Part shown: piece after piece, positions 18,137 through 26,417 of the stretch | Layout of the letters: each line of letters opens with the position of its first letter | Position numbering within the stretch: position 1 is the first letter of the stretch | DNA from: Phenylobacterium sp. | Lineage (GTDB): Bacteria; Pseudomonadota; Alphaproteobacteria; Caulobacterales; Caulobacteraceae | Reading direction: 5' to 3' | DNA: 64,000 nucleotides | Assembly: GCF_019636135.1 (NCBI RefSeq) | Contig: NZ_JAHBYD010000015.1 | Location: forward strand, 54,690-118,689 | Notes under the pieces: generated by a model | Databases searched by the model: none | What the model was told of the DNA's origin: nothing | The model's input: only the letters and a program-made list of their open reading frames with translations | Translations under genes and position numbers: made by a program

Positions 18137-18159
18137 CTCGCTCTGCGGTCGTGCGCGCC

Positions 18160-21123
18160 CTAGAAGTTCAGGTTCGCGCCGATGAAGAAGTAACGGCCGC
18201 GGTTGTCGTACTGCGACGAACCCGTGCCCGTACCCGTGAAGGTTTCCGGCAGCGCCGGCGGGTAGCGGTCGAACAGGTTGATGACACCGGCCCGGAAGGT
18301 GATGTCGTCGTTGTACGCGTAGGTCGCGCGGATGTCGTGGCGGAAGTAGTCACCCGTCTTGTAGGGGGTGATCACGCCGGCCTGCTGCGCCTGGCTCGCG
18401 ATCATGGAGCCGTAGTAGATCGTGCTCCAGGTGAACGAGAACTTGTCGTAGCTCCAGCGCGCCGTACCGTTGGCCTTCCACTCGGGCGTCGCGTTCGTGA
18501 TGGTGTTCGCGAACTGCGTGTACGCCTGCAGCGGCAGACCCTGCAGCACGAACTTGTACATCCAGGTGGCGTCCAGGCGCAGGCCGATGTCGCCGAAGTC
18601 CTGGCCGAAGACGTCCTCGGTGTGGAAGCCGTACGAGATCGAGTAGTCGTAGCCTTCGACCTTGGTCGAGGCGACGTTCTGGTTGACCAGGATGGCCTGG
18701 ATCACGCCGCCGACCACGGCGCCGCCGTTCGTGCCCGTCGGGTCGCGCTGGATCTGCGCGCAGAACGGGTTCGAAGCGAAGGGCTGGGTCAGGTCGTCGT
18801 AGCACAGCGTCGAGAACAGCGTGTTGATCGGGATCGTGCCCACGCCGTCGCGGATGTTGTACTTGAAGAAGTCCAGCGACATCTGCAGGCCCGGCACCCA
18901 GCGCGGGTTGAAGACCACGCCGTACTGGTAGGTGTGGGCGGTCTCGGCGCCGAGGTTCGGGTTGCCGCCTTGCAGCAGCGCGAGCGACGGGCGGCCCGTG
19001 CCGATGTTCGAGGTGAACGTGGCGGGGTTGTAGCCCGGGATCGCGGCGGCGCAGTTGACGCGGCGGGCGGCCTGCTGGGCCGCCGTCGCCGTGCGGAACG
19101 ACGCGGCGTCGCAGGGGTCGATCGCGGCGGTGGTGAAGTTCCGGCCTTGCGGGGCGAACAGCTCGACGATGTTCGGCGCACGGACGGCGGTGCTTTCGGT
19201 CGCCCGGAAGCGCAGGTCCTTCACCGGCGCCCACTCGAGGTGCAGGCGGTACTGGTCGGTGCCGTGGATCGTCGAGTAGTCCGACGCACGGGCGGCCACT
19301 TCCACGCTCAGCTCTTCGGCGAACGGCAGATCCTTCAGGATCGGGATCCGGACCTCGCCGTAGATTTCCTTCACGTTGTAGGAGCCGCCGCGGGTGCCGA
19401 TGGCGTTGAAGAACAGCGCGCCGGAGGCCGACAGCGGATCCTGCTCGAACAGGCTGGTTTCCTTGCGGTACTCCGCGCCGAACGCCACGCCGACCGGGCC
19501 GGCCGGCAGGTCGAACAGGTCGGTGGCGAAGTTCAGGGCCGCCGTCGTCTGCTTGACGGTCTGGTCCGAGGTCGCCACGCCGTTGGCCCACAGGATGGCT
19601 TCGCGGCTGGCGCCGTTCACCAGGTCCCAGGGGGCGCAGCCGGCGGCGCGGGCCGCGGCGTCGCGGCAGACGACCTGGCCGTTCAGCAGCACCGCATCCG
19701 TGGCCTGCTGGACGCGCAGGATGTTCGGCACGCCGTAGGAGATCGTGGTGCCGTCGAGGCGGGCGTACTGGGCGTAGCCGTCGACGAACACGTCGCGGCC
19801 GAAGGTCTGGAACTTGCCTTCGAAGCCGCCCGTGAGCCTCCACTGCTCGCGCTCGGTCTTCACGTCGCGGCCGCCGAACTCCTCCCAGAACTTGCCGACC
19901 TGGGCGGTCTGGGCCTGAGTGAGGGTCTTGCCGGCGGCGAGCCACTCGGCGCGCAGCGCAGCGGCGGTGGAGCCCGCGCCGTTCAGGTAGGCGTTGTCGC
20001 CGCGCAGGACGACGGGCATGGTGCCGCCGCCCGCCGCGCTCGAGAACGCCGGCTGGAAGATGCCGTAGCCGCCGGCGTTGACGTAGTTGCCTTCCAGGAA
20101 CGCGTGCCAGGTGTCGGTGATCTTGTAGTCGACCACCGAGCGCAGGACGGCCCTGTTGCTCTTCGCCTGCAGCGTGTTGTAGGCGACGCCCGAGTAGAAC
20201 AGCGCGTCGTCCTGGCAGCTCGGCTGCACGGTCGCGGTCGAGCAGGCGGCCGAGAGGCGAACGACGCTCGACGGGTTGCGGTAGTCGAGGGTCACGGCGC
20301 GGGCCGTGCCGAGCGCGCCGCCCAGAAGCTGGAACGTGGCGGTCGGGGCGGTGTTGGCCTTGCTCTGCAGGATGACCGACTGCGGCGCGACCGTGGTGTC
20401 GCGACGGATGCCGGGGTTCATCTCGTCCCGGTCACGCTGCATGATCTTGTCTTCGTTGGCGTATTCGCCACCGACCAGGATCGACAGCTTGTCGTCCATG
20501 AACTTCTTGCCGTAGATGAAGCCCAGGCGGCCGGTCTCGCCGTCCCCGTGCTCGGAGATGCCGCCCTGGATGTCGATCTCCAGGCCGTCCTGCTCCTTCT
20601 TCATGATGAAGTTCACGACGCCCGCGATGGCTTCCGAGCCGTACACGGCCGACTGGCCGCCCGGGATCGTGTCGATCCGGTCGATCATCAGCGACGGGAT
20701 GGTGTTCAGGTCGACGGCCGGCGACGAGGCGTCGGAGAACGGCAGGCGGCGGCCGTCCATCAGCACCAGGGTGCGCGTCGGGCCGAGGCCGCGGATGTCG
20801 GCGCGGACCTGGCCGGCGAGGAACAGCGTGCTCGACGAGTTCTGGCCGTTGGTCGCCGGGTTGATCACCGGCTGCTCCAGCAGCAGGTCGCCGACCGAGA
20901 TCTGGCCGGATTGCTTGATCACGTCCGAGGTGACGACCGACAGCGGCGACGGCGCCGAGAAGGTGTCGCGGCGGATACGCGAACCGGTGACGACGATCTC
21001 GCCCACGTCCACGCCTTCGTCGGCGGTCTGGGCTTGGGCGAAGGTCGGCGCAGCGAGCAGGCTGGCCGAGGCGGCTGACGCGAGCAGCGCGCTTCGAAGC
21101 ATGGTGTTCATTTCGACTTTCAT
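18160..21123 (-). CDS. TonB-dependent receptor
   Basis: This 987-residue outer-membrane receptor starts with a signal peptide (to about residue 33, FAQAQT), a short linker (EIVVTGSRIRRD) and the plug domain (about 45-170; RGLGPTRTLVLMDGRRLPF, PGGQSAVYGSEAIAGVVNFI). A 22-strand-type beta-barrel follows and ends in Phe (RGRYFFIGANLNF). The plug sequence and the large, Cys-containing loops resemble Caulobacter-type receptors for oligosaccharides or other complex nutrients, but the ligand cannot be read. The start at ATG 21123 (GGGGA upstream) is preferred; ATG 21111 is an alternative. It is monocistronic, with its own terminator. Confidence 0.93.
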   Translation of the reverse strand: MKVEMNTMLRSALLASAASASLLAAPTFAQAQTADEGVDVGEIVVTGSRIRRDTFSAPSPLSVVTSDVIKQSGQISVGDLLLEQPVINPATNGQNSSSTLFLAGQVRADIRGLGPTRTLVLMDGRRLPFSDASSPAVDLNTIPSLMIDRIDTIPGGQSAVYGSEAIAGVVNFIMKKEQDGLEIDIQGGISEHGDGETGRLGFIYGKKFMDDKLSILVGGEYANEDKIMQRDRDEMNPGIRRDTTVAPQSVILQSKANTAPTATFQLLGGALGTARAVTLDYRNPSSVVRLSAACSTATVQPSCQDDALFYSGVAYNTLQAKSNRAVLRSVVDYKITDTWHAFLEGNYVNAGGYGIFQPAFSSAAGGGTMPVVLRGDNAYLNGAGSTAAALRAEWLAAGKTLTQAQTAQVGKFWEEFGGRDVKTEREQWRLTGGFEGKFQTFGRDVFVDGYAQYARLDGTTISYGVPNILRVQQATDAVLLNGQVVCRDAAARAAGCAPWDLVNGASREAILWANGVATSDQTVKQTTAALNFATDLFDLPAGPVGVAFGAEYRKETSLFEQDPLSASGALFFNAIGTRGGSYNVKEIYGEVRIPILKDLPFAEELSVEVAARASDYSTIHGTDQYRLHLEWAPVKDLRFRATESTAVRAPNIVELFAPQGRNFTTAAIDPCDAASFRTATAAQQAARRVNCAAAIPGYNPATFTSNIGTGRPSLALLQGGNPNLGAETAHTYQYGVVFNPRWVPGLQMSLDFFKYNIRDGVGTIPINTLFSTLCYDDLTQPFASNPFCAQIQRDPTGTNGGAVVGGVIQAILVNQNVASTKVEGYDYSISYGFHTEDVFGQDFGDIGLRLDATWMYKFVLQGLPLQAYTQFANTITNATPEWKANGTARWSYDKFSFTWSTIYYGSMIASQAQQAGVITPYKTGDYFRHDIRATYAYNDDITFRAGVINLFDRYPPALPETFTGTGTGSSQYDNRGRYFFIGANLNF

Positions 21124-21432
21124 TCTGCGGTCCCCGGCCTGGGGTAGGTGTTCAGGGCGCGCCGGCCGGGGCCGGCGCCATGGCATCCTCCAGGCGCAAA
21201 GCCTCCGGACCGTCGGCGCGGAGCGACGACGAAGCAGAAAGCTCACACCTGCGAGGTGAGGGCGGAAGCTGTCATGCAGCCGATACGGGAGCAACGAAAA
21301 GCCGCCATAATCGCGACGAACGGTCCAGGAAGATTACGGTTTTCGCCGGATGTGCGCCATTGGCGCCACACATTGGCGACGTGAGGGCAAAGCTTTCCCC
21401 ACGCTTAACGCAACAGCCGTAACACTTTTCGG
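21124..21432. other. intergenic region upstream of the TonB receptor
   Basis: These 309 bp separate the receptor gene from the aldolase-like gene, both on the minus strand. I see no convincing gene. The part at 21260-21430 is less GC-rich than its surroundings and is the likely promoter zone, but I cannot define -35/-10 boxes with confidence. A short perfect palindrome (CACCT GCG AGGTG) lies near 21246-21258. Confidence 0.4.
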
Positions 21433-22440
21433 TCACACGACCGCGGCAAGGGCCTCGGCGATCTCGTCCACGGCCGCCTCGGTCGTGGCCCAGGAGCACA
21501 TGAAGCGCACCGAGCCGTCGAGGAAGCGGTAGACGAACCAGCCCTTCGCGTGGAGGGCGGCGAGGCGCGCGTCGTCCATCTCGACGAACACGCCGTTCGC
21601 CTCGACGGGATGCAGCACCTTGAAGGGCATCCGCGCGGCCAGGCGTTGCGCCATGGCGTTGGCGCGCCGCGCGTGGCGGACCAGCGCGCCGTCTTCGAGC
21701 ATGCCGATGAAGGGCGCGGCGTAGAACCGTCCCTTGGAGGGCAACTGGCCGGCCTGCTTCAGCCGCGCATCGAACCGGCGGGCGAGGCCGCGGTCGAAGA
21801 TGACCACCGCTTCGGTGGGCGGCATGCCGGCCTTCGTGCCGCCGACGACCAGGATGTCGACGCCCAGGCCCTGGATGGCCTTGAGGTCGAAGCCCGCCGC
21901 TGCCGCGTTCGCGAGCCGGGCGCCGTCGAGGTGGACGCCGTAGCCCCTGGCCTTGACCGGGCCCGTCAGCGCCGCGAGCTCGGCGGCCGTGTAGACCGTG
22001 CCGTACTCGGTGGCGTTGGTGAGCGAGAGCGCGGCGGCCGGCTGACGGTAGGAGACGTCGGGCGCGGCCAGGGGCGCCTCCAGGCTCTGGGGATCGATCT
22101 TGCCCGACGCGCCGGGGAGCGCAGCGAGGCCCAGGCCGTGGCCGAAGAAGCCCGGCGCGCCGGTCTCGTCGGTGCAGACGTGGGCGTGGCGGTGCGCCAG
22201 CACCGACTCGAACGGGCGGCACAGGGCGGCGAGGGCTATGGCGTTGGCCGCGGTGCCCGAGGCCACGAACCGCACCTCGGCGTCGGCGTCCAGCAGGGCG
22301 CGCACGAGGTCGGCGGCCCTGGCGCTGACGGCGTCGCCGCCATAGCCGGACGTGAAGCCGGTGTTGGCGGCGACGATCGCGTCCATCGCTTCCGGCGTGG
22401 CGGGGGCGGTGTTGTCGGACGCGAAATCGTAGCGGGCCAT
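21433..22440 (-). CDS. low-specificity threonine aldolase-like PLP enzyme
   Basis: This 335-residue PLP-dependent enzyme belongs to the beta-eliminating lyase / threonine aldolase family, which splits L-threonine or allo-threonine into glycine and acetaldehyde. Visible features are the N-terminal FASDNTAPATPEAMDAI, YGGDAVSARAADLV, the glycine-rich cofactor site VASGTAANAIAL, HVCTDETGAPGFF, HLDGARLANAAAA (Asp/Arg contacts) and the Schiff-base Lys in VVGGTKAGM. Catalytic positions look intact. The start is ATG 22440. The divergent YbjN gene starts 77 bp away. Confidence 0.9.
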   Translation of the reverse strand: MARYDFASDNTAPATPEAMDAIVAANTGFTSGYGGDAVSARAADLVRALLDADAEVRFVASGTAANAIALAALCRPFESVLAHRHAHVCTDETGAPGFFGHGLGLAALPGASGKIDPQSLEAPLAAPDVSYRQPAAALSLTNATEYGTVYTAAELAALTGPVKARGYGVHLDGARLANAAAAGFDLKAIQGLGVDILVVGGTKAGMPPTEAVVIFDRGLARRFDARLKQAGQLPSKGRFYAAPFIGMLEDGALVRHARRANAMAQRLAARMPFKVLHPVEANGVFVEMDDARLAALHAKGWFVYRFLDGSVRFMCSWATTEAAVDEIAEALAAVV

Positions 22441-22517
22441 GGCCGGCTTTTGGCCCGCCGCTTGTGCTGCCGCAAGGGCGGGTGGTCTGATGGCGACGAG
22501 TCGGGTTGGGGGACGTG

Positions 22518-22985
22518 ATGCTGAAGACGATTCTGGCGGCCTGTGCGGCCCTGGCCATGGCGGCGGGCGCGGCGGAGGCGAAGCCGCTGCCGGCCGGCGG
22601 GCTGACGGCCAAGGAGATCGCCGCCTGGATGAGCAGCAACGGCTACAAGGCCAAGGTCGAGACGCAGGACGGCGAGGCGTATGTCGACGCCGAGACCAAC
22701 GGGCTCAACTTCAGCGTCGATCTCTACGACTGCGACAAGGGGCGCTGCCGCGCGGTCCAGTTCACCGTCAGCTTCGAGAAGAACAAGGACACGCCCTCGC
22801 TCCAGCAGATGAACGACTGGAACGCCACGAAGCGCTACCTGAAGGGCTACGTGAGCAGCAAGGGCGACGCGGTCTTCCAGTTCGACGTCAACGTCGACCC
22901 GGGCGGCACCTGGGAGGCGCTGGAGGACGATCTCGACGTCTTCGTGGGCTTCATGGGCGACGTCACCGCCTTCGTGAAGTGGTGA
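22518..22985 (+). CDS. exported YbjN-domain protein
   Basis: This 155-residue protein has a signal peptide (MLKTILAACAALAMAAGAAEA) and a YbjN / SecB-chaperone-like domain: GGLTAKEIAAWMSSNGYKA, CRAVQFTVSF, and WNATKRYLKGYVSSKGDAVF. YbjN-type domains adopt a type III secretion chaperone-like fold, and their role is poorly known. The ATG at 22518 has TTGGGGGA just upstream. The stop lies 4 bp from the end of the convergent epoxide hydrolase gene. Confidence 0.8.
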   Translation: MLKTILAACAALAMAAGAAEAKPLPAGGLTAKEIAAWMSSNGYKAKVETQDGEAYVDAETNGLNFSVDLYDCDKGRCRAVQFTVSFEKNKDTPSLQQMNDWNATKRYLKGYVSSKGDAVFQFDVNVDPGGTWEALEDDLDVFVGFMGDVTAFVKW

Positions 22986-22989
22986 CGGC

Positions 22990-24141
22990 TCAGCCGTGGT
23001 CCCGCGCCCAGGCGCGGACCTCGTCGACGAACAGGTCGGGCTCCTCCATCGCCGCGAAGTGGCCGCCGCGGGGCATGTCGGTCCAGCGCACGACGTTGTA
23101 GGCGCGCTCGGCGAAGCTGCGCGGCGGCGCGGCGTAGAGCGGCTCGCCCGGGAAGTTGGCGAAGGCGGTGGGCGTCTCCAGCCGTTCGCCGGGGCCGAAG
23201 GCCAGGCCGCCTTCCTCGATCAGGCCGCGATAGTACCAGGCGCCGGTCGTGAAGCTGCCGGTCATCACGTAGATCATGATGTTGGTGAGCAGCTTGTCCT
23301 TGCCGTAGGCCTCGTCGATCGTCTTCTTCGACAGGTCGGACCAGTCGTGGAACCGCTCGCAGATCCAGGCGGCCTGGCCCACGGGGTTGCCCGCGCCCAG
23401 CCAGGCGACCGACTGCGGCTTCGACATCTGCAGGCGCAGGTACGCGCCCATCATGCCGCCGGCGGCCTCCTGCTGCGCGGCCCAGGCGCGCTCCTCGTCG
23501 GTCCGCACGCCGTCGTGCGGGCGGAAGCCCAGCATGTTGAGGTGGATGGCGCGGGCCGACGCGCCGTGGTCGCGGCCGAGCCAGGACGTGACCATCGCCC
23601 CCCAGTCGCCGCCCTGGGCGAGGTAGGACTTGTAGCCCAGCACCTCGGTCATCAGCGTGTTGAAGAGCCGCGCGGTGGTGCGCTGGCCGATCGGCCGCGT
23701 GGGCTTCGACGAGAAGCCGAAGCCGGGCAGGGACGGGACCACCAGGTCGAAGGCGTCGGCCGCGCTTCCGCCGAAGCGCGAGGGGAAGGCCAGCTTCTCG
23801 ATGGAGTCCCAGAACTCGTAGTGCGAGCCGGGCCAGCCGTGGGTGACGATCAGCGGCCGCCTGCCGCCCGCCTCGCCGACCACGTGCAGGAAGTGGAGGT
23901 CGAAGTCCTCGACGCGGGCGGTGTGCTGCGGGAAGCGGTTGAGGTCGGCCACGGCGGCGCGCCAGTCGTAGGCGCCGGTCCAATGTTCGCAGAGGCCCCT
24001 GAGCCACGCCCCGTCGCAGCCGTAGTTCCAGCCGTCGGGCGCGGCCGGTTCCGGCGGCCAGGGATAGGCGCGGACCCGGTCCAGCACCTCGCCGACCGCG
24101 GCCTCCGTCCAGACGACTTCGAAGGGTTTGATCTCGGCCAT
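22990..24141 (-). CDS. epoxide hydrolase (EHN type, alpha/beta hydrolase)
   Basis: This 383-residue enzyme of the microsomal-type epoxide hydrolase group has an N-terminal EHN lid domain (IKPFEVVWTEAAVGEVLDR to about 110) and an alpha/beta-hydrolase domain. Visible catalytic elements are the oxyanion motif HGWPGS, the nucleophile Asp in GGDWGAM and a terminal His in RGGHFAAMEEPDL. It adds water to an epoxide to give a diol. It sits next to TetR and the carotenoid oxygenase cluster, which suggests a catabolic role. The TetR gene lies 94 bp upstream on the same strand. Confidence 0.9.
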   Translation of the reverse strand: MAEIKPFEVVWTEAAVGEVLDRVRAYPWPPEPAAPDGWNYGCDGAWLRGLCEHWTGAYDWRAAVADLNRFPQHTARVEDFDLHFLHVVGEAGGRRPLIVTHGWPGSHYEFWDSIEKLAFPSRFGGSAADAFDLVVPSLPGFGFSSKPTRPIGQRTTARLFNTLMTEVLGYKSYLAQGGDWGAMVTSWLGRDHGASARAIHLNMLGFRPHDGVRTDEERAWAAQQEAAGGMMGAYLRLQMSKPQSVAWLGAGNPVGQAAWICERFHDWSDLSKKTIDEAYGKDKLLTNIMIYVMTGSFTTGAWYYRGLIEEGGLAFGPGERLETPTAFANFPGEPLYAAPPRSFAERAYNVVRWTDMPRGGHFAAMEEPDLFVDEVRAWARDHG

Positions 24142-24235
24142 GCAGGAGTCCCCGTTGACGGCTCCCCTCCCCCTTGCGGGGAGAGGGCCTGGACGTGCTT
24201 CCGCCTGCGACCTGCCGCGCTTGCCGCTACGACCG

Positions 24236-24835
24236 TCAAGCGCCGGGGCGCAGACCCTTGCCGAGGGCCGTGCCGATGCGGTCGTGCAGGTTGCGCGCGG
24301 CGCCGGGCGGCAGCTTGCCGGCCATCTCCAGCACGATGACGCCGTGGGTGGCGGCCCAGAACATGGTCCCGATCTCCTCGGGGTCGCCCGCCATCTCGCC
24401 GGCGGCGACGAGGTCCTTCACCCAGGCGCTCATGGTGTCGTGGGCGCGGCGGCCGGCCTCGATGAGCTCGGGATGGTTCCCGTCCAGCGGCTGGTTCAGG
24501 TCGAACATCAGCTTGTAGGTGTGCGGGTTCTCGAAGGCGAAGTCGACGTAGGCGTCGCCGACGGCGGCGCCCTTGCCGCGCACGCTGGCGGCGCCCTCGC
24601 GGGCCTTCTCCAGCGCCTCGGCGAAGCGGTTGAAGCCGCTGGTGCGCACGGCGGCCAGGATGTCGTCCTTGTCCTGGAAGTAGCGGTAGGGCGTCATCGG
24701 CGAGACGCCCAGCTCGGCGGCGAGCTGGCGCATGGTCACCGCGTCGGGCCCCTGCTCGGCGAAAAGGCGCTCGGCGGCGGCGCACAGGCGCTCGCGGAAG
24801 TCGGCGACGTCGGTCTCGGTCAGTACGCGGGGCAT
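24236..24835 (-). CDS. TetR family transcriptional regulator
   Basis: This 199-residue repressor-type protein has an N-terminal helix-turn-helix: FRERLCAAAERLFAEQG, then VTMRQLAAELGVSPMTPYRYF at about 35-56. The C-terminal ligand-binding domain of about 130 residues contains a TetR_C-like region (FENPHTYKLMFDLNQP). ATG 24835 fits the family; an in-frame TTG at 24868 is less likely. It is divergent from the carotenoid oxygenase gene (95-bp gap), so it probably controls that gene and perhaps the downstream enzymes. The inducer is unknown. Confidence 0.9.
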   Translation of the reverse strand: MPRVLTETDVADFRERLCAAAERLFAEQGPDAVTMRQLAAELGVSPMTPYRYFQDKDDILAAVRTSGFNRFAEALEKAREGAASVRGKGAAVGDAYVDFAFENPHTYKLMFDLNQPLDGNHPELIEAGRRAHDTMSAWVKDLVAAGEMAGDPEEIGTMFWAATHGVIVLEMAGKLPPGAARNLHDRIGTALGKGLRPGA

Positions 24836-24891
24836 GCGACTCGTCTTTCGCAAGAAAGCGCTTGCCAACCGCTAGCGCCTGGATCAAGAAT

Positions 24892-24902
24892 TTACAACGT
24901 AA
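24892..24902. promoter_or_regulatory. candidate TetR operator
   Basis: TTAC-AAC-GTAA forms a small palindrome inside a wider imperfect one running from GAATTT to AAATTC. It is the only AT-rich symmetric site in the gap between tetR and the carotenoid oxygenase gene, 28 bp before the latter's start. This is inference from symmetry and position only. Confidence 0.35.
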
Positions 24903-24930
24903 GAAATTCGGCCCAGCAGGGAGGTCGACC

Positions 24931-26322
24931 ATGGATGGGAACGCTCGCATCAATCCGTATCTGGCTGGCAATTTCGCGCCGGTCCGCTCCGAGGACGACT
25001 TCGACCTCGCGGTGAAGGGCGAAATCCCCCGCGAACTGCGCGGCGCGCTCTTCCGCACCGGCCCCAACCCGCAGTTCGAGCCGCGCAATCCCGAGGGCTA
25101 CCACTGGTTCACCGGCGACGGGATGATCCACGGCTTCTACGTCGAGGACGGCAAGGTCCGCTACCGCAACCGCTATGTCCGCACGCCCAAGTGGCGCCTG
25201 GAGAACGAGGCCGGCAAGGCGCTGTTCGGCGGCTTCAACCCGATGGCGGGCGACCCCTCGGTGTTCGGCAAGGACGGCGGCGTCGCCAACACCAACATCC
25301 TCTGGCACGCCGGCAGGCTGCTGGCGCTGGAGGAGGGCCACAAGCCCACGCAGATGGACGCCCGGACGCTGGAGACCCTCGGCTACGACGACGCCTACGT
25401 CGGCCGCACCACGGCGCACCCCAAGATCGACCCGGCGACCGGCGAGATGGTGTGGTTCGGCTACGGCGTGGGCGAGGCGCCGCTCTCGGCCGGCATGAGC
25501 TACGGCGTCACCGACGCGGCCGGCAAGGTCGTCCGCCGCGACGACTTCCAGGCCCCGTTCGCCTCGATGGTCCACGACTTCATGGTCACGGCGAACCACG
25601 CGCTGTTCCCGATCCTGCCGCTGACCGGCAGCCTGGAGCGGGCGATGAAGGGCCTGCCGGGCTTCGCCTGGGAGCCGGAGAAGGGCGCCTACGTGGGCGT
25701 GATGCGCCGCGACGCCGACGTTTCGACCATCCGCTGGTTCAACACCGAGGCCTGCTACGTCTTCCACCCGCTGAACAGTTGGGAGGAGGGCGACAGGATC
25801 TGTTGCGACGTCATGCGCTACGACGTGGCGCCGCTGTTCCCGAAGGCCGACGGCTCGCCGGGCGACCGGGCGGCGGCGCGGCTGGTCCGCTGGACGTTCG
25901 ACCTGGCCGGAAGCTCCGACGCCATCAAGGAAGAGCCGCTGGACGACCTGGACGGCGAGTTCCCGCGCGTCGATCCGCGGGTCGAGACGCTGAAGCACCG
26001 CCATGGCTGGTACGCCGCCGACTCGAAGGGCGCCGCCAGCATCCGCATGGACGCGCTCGCCCACATCGACCTCACGACGGGCAAGCGGCAGGTCTACGAG
26101 CTGGGCGGCGGCGACATGCCGTCGGAGCCGGTGTTCGTGCCGCGCTCGGCCGATGCGCCGGAAGGCGACGGCTGGCTGACCGCGGTGGTCTACCGCGCGG
26201 GCGAGGACCGCTCGGACATGCTGGTCTTCGAGGCCCTCGACATCGCCAAGGGGCCGATCGCGGTCGCCGAGATGCCGCGCCGCGTGCCGTTCGGCTTCCA
26301 CGGCAACTGGGCCAGCTTCTAG
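24931..26322 (+). CDS. carotenoid oxygenase family protein
   Basis: This 463-residue non-heme iron enzyme belongs to the carotenoid cleavage / lignostilbene dioxygenase family, which cleaves C=C bonds in apocarotenoids or stilbenes. The four iron-binding His occur in the usual contexts: TTAHPKIDP, MVHDFMVTANHALFP, CYVFHPLNSW and the C-terminal GFHGNW. The N-terminus has LRGALFRTGPNPQFEP and HWFTGDGMIHGFY, both family hallmarks. ATG 24931 follows GGGAGG. It is divergent from tetR and heads a plus-strand run with the MBL and GMC enzymes. Confidence 0.93.
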   Translation: MDGNARINPYLAGNFAPVRSEDDFDLAVKGEIPRELRGALFRTGPNPQFEPRNPEGYHWFTGDGMIHGFYVEDGKVRYRNRYVRTPKWRLENEAGKALFGGFNPMAGDPSVFGKDGGVANTNILWHAGRLLALEEGHKPTQMDARTLETLGYDDAYVGRTTAHPKIDPATGEMVWFGYGVGEAPLSAGMSYGVTDAAGKVVRRDDFQAPFASMVHDFMVTANHALFPILPLTGSLERAMKGLPGFAWEPEKGAYVGVMRRDADVSTIRWFNTEACYVFHPLNSWEEGDRICCDVMRYDVAPLFPKADGSPGDRAAARLVRWTFDLAGSSDAIKEEPLDDLDGEFPRVDPRVETLKHRHGWYAADSKGAASIRMDALAHIDLTTGKRQVYELGGGDMPSEPVFVPRSADAPEGDGWLTAVVYRAGEDRSDMLVFEALDIAKGPIAVAEMPRRVPFGFHGNWASF

Positions 26323-26417
26323 CGTCGTAGCCGCCGGTTCCCCCGGGATGGGGCGGCCGGCGGTTGCCAAGCGCCGCCGCGGCGTCCAATGCCTCCGCCG
26401 GAACGTGGGGAGGCGTC

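Noticed and set aside
18151..21078. A plus-strand open frame of 975 codons antisense to the TonB receptor
   Set aside because: It is a third-position GC mirror of the receptor gene, with Arg/Val/Ala/Asp-biased composition and no domain, start context or motif.
24160..24195. Small GC-rich palindrome (CTCCCCTCCCCCTTGCGGGG) after the TetR gene
   Set aside because: Short and single; it could be a fragment of an intergenic repeat, but there is no second arm.
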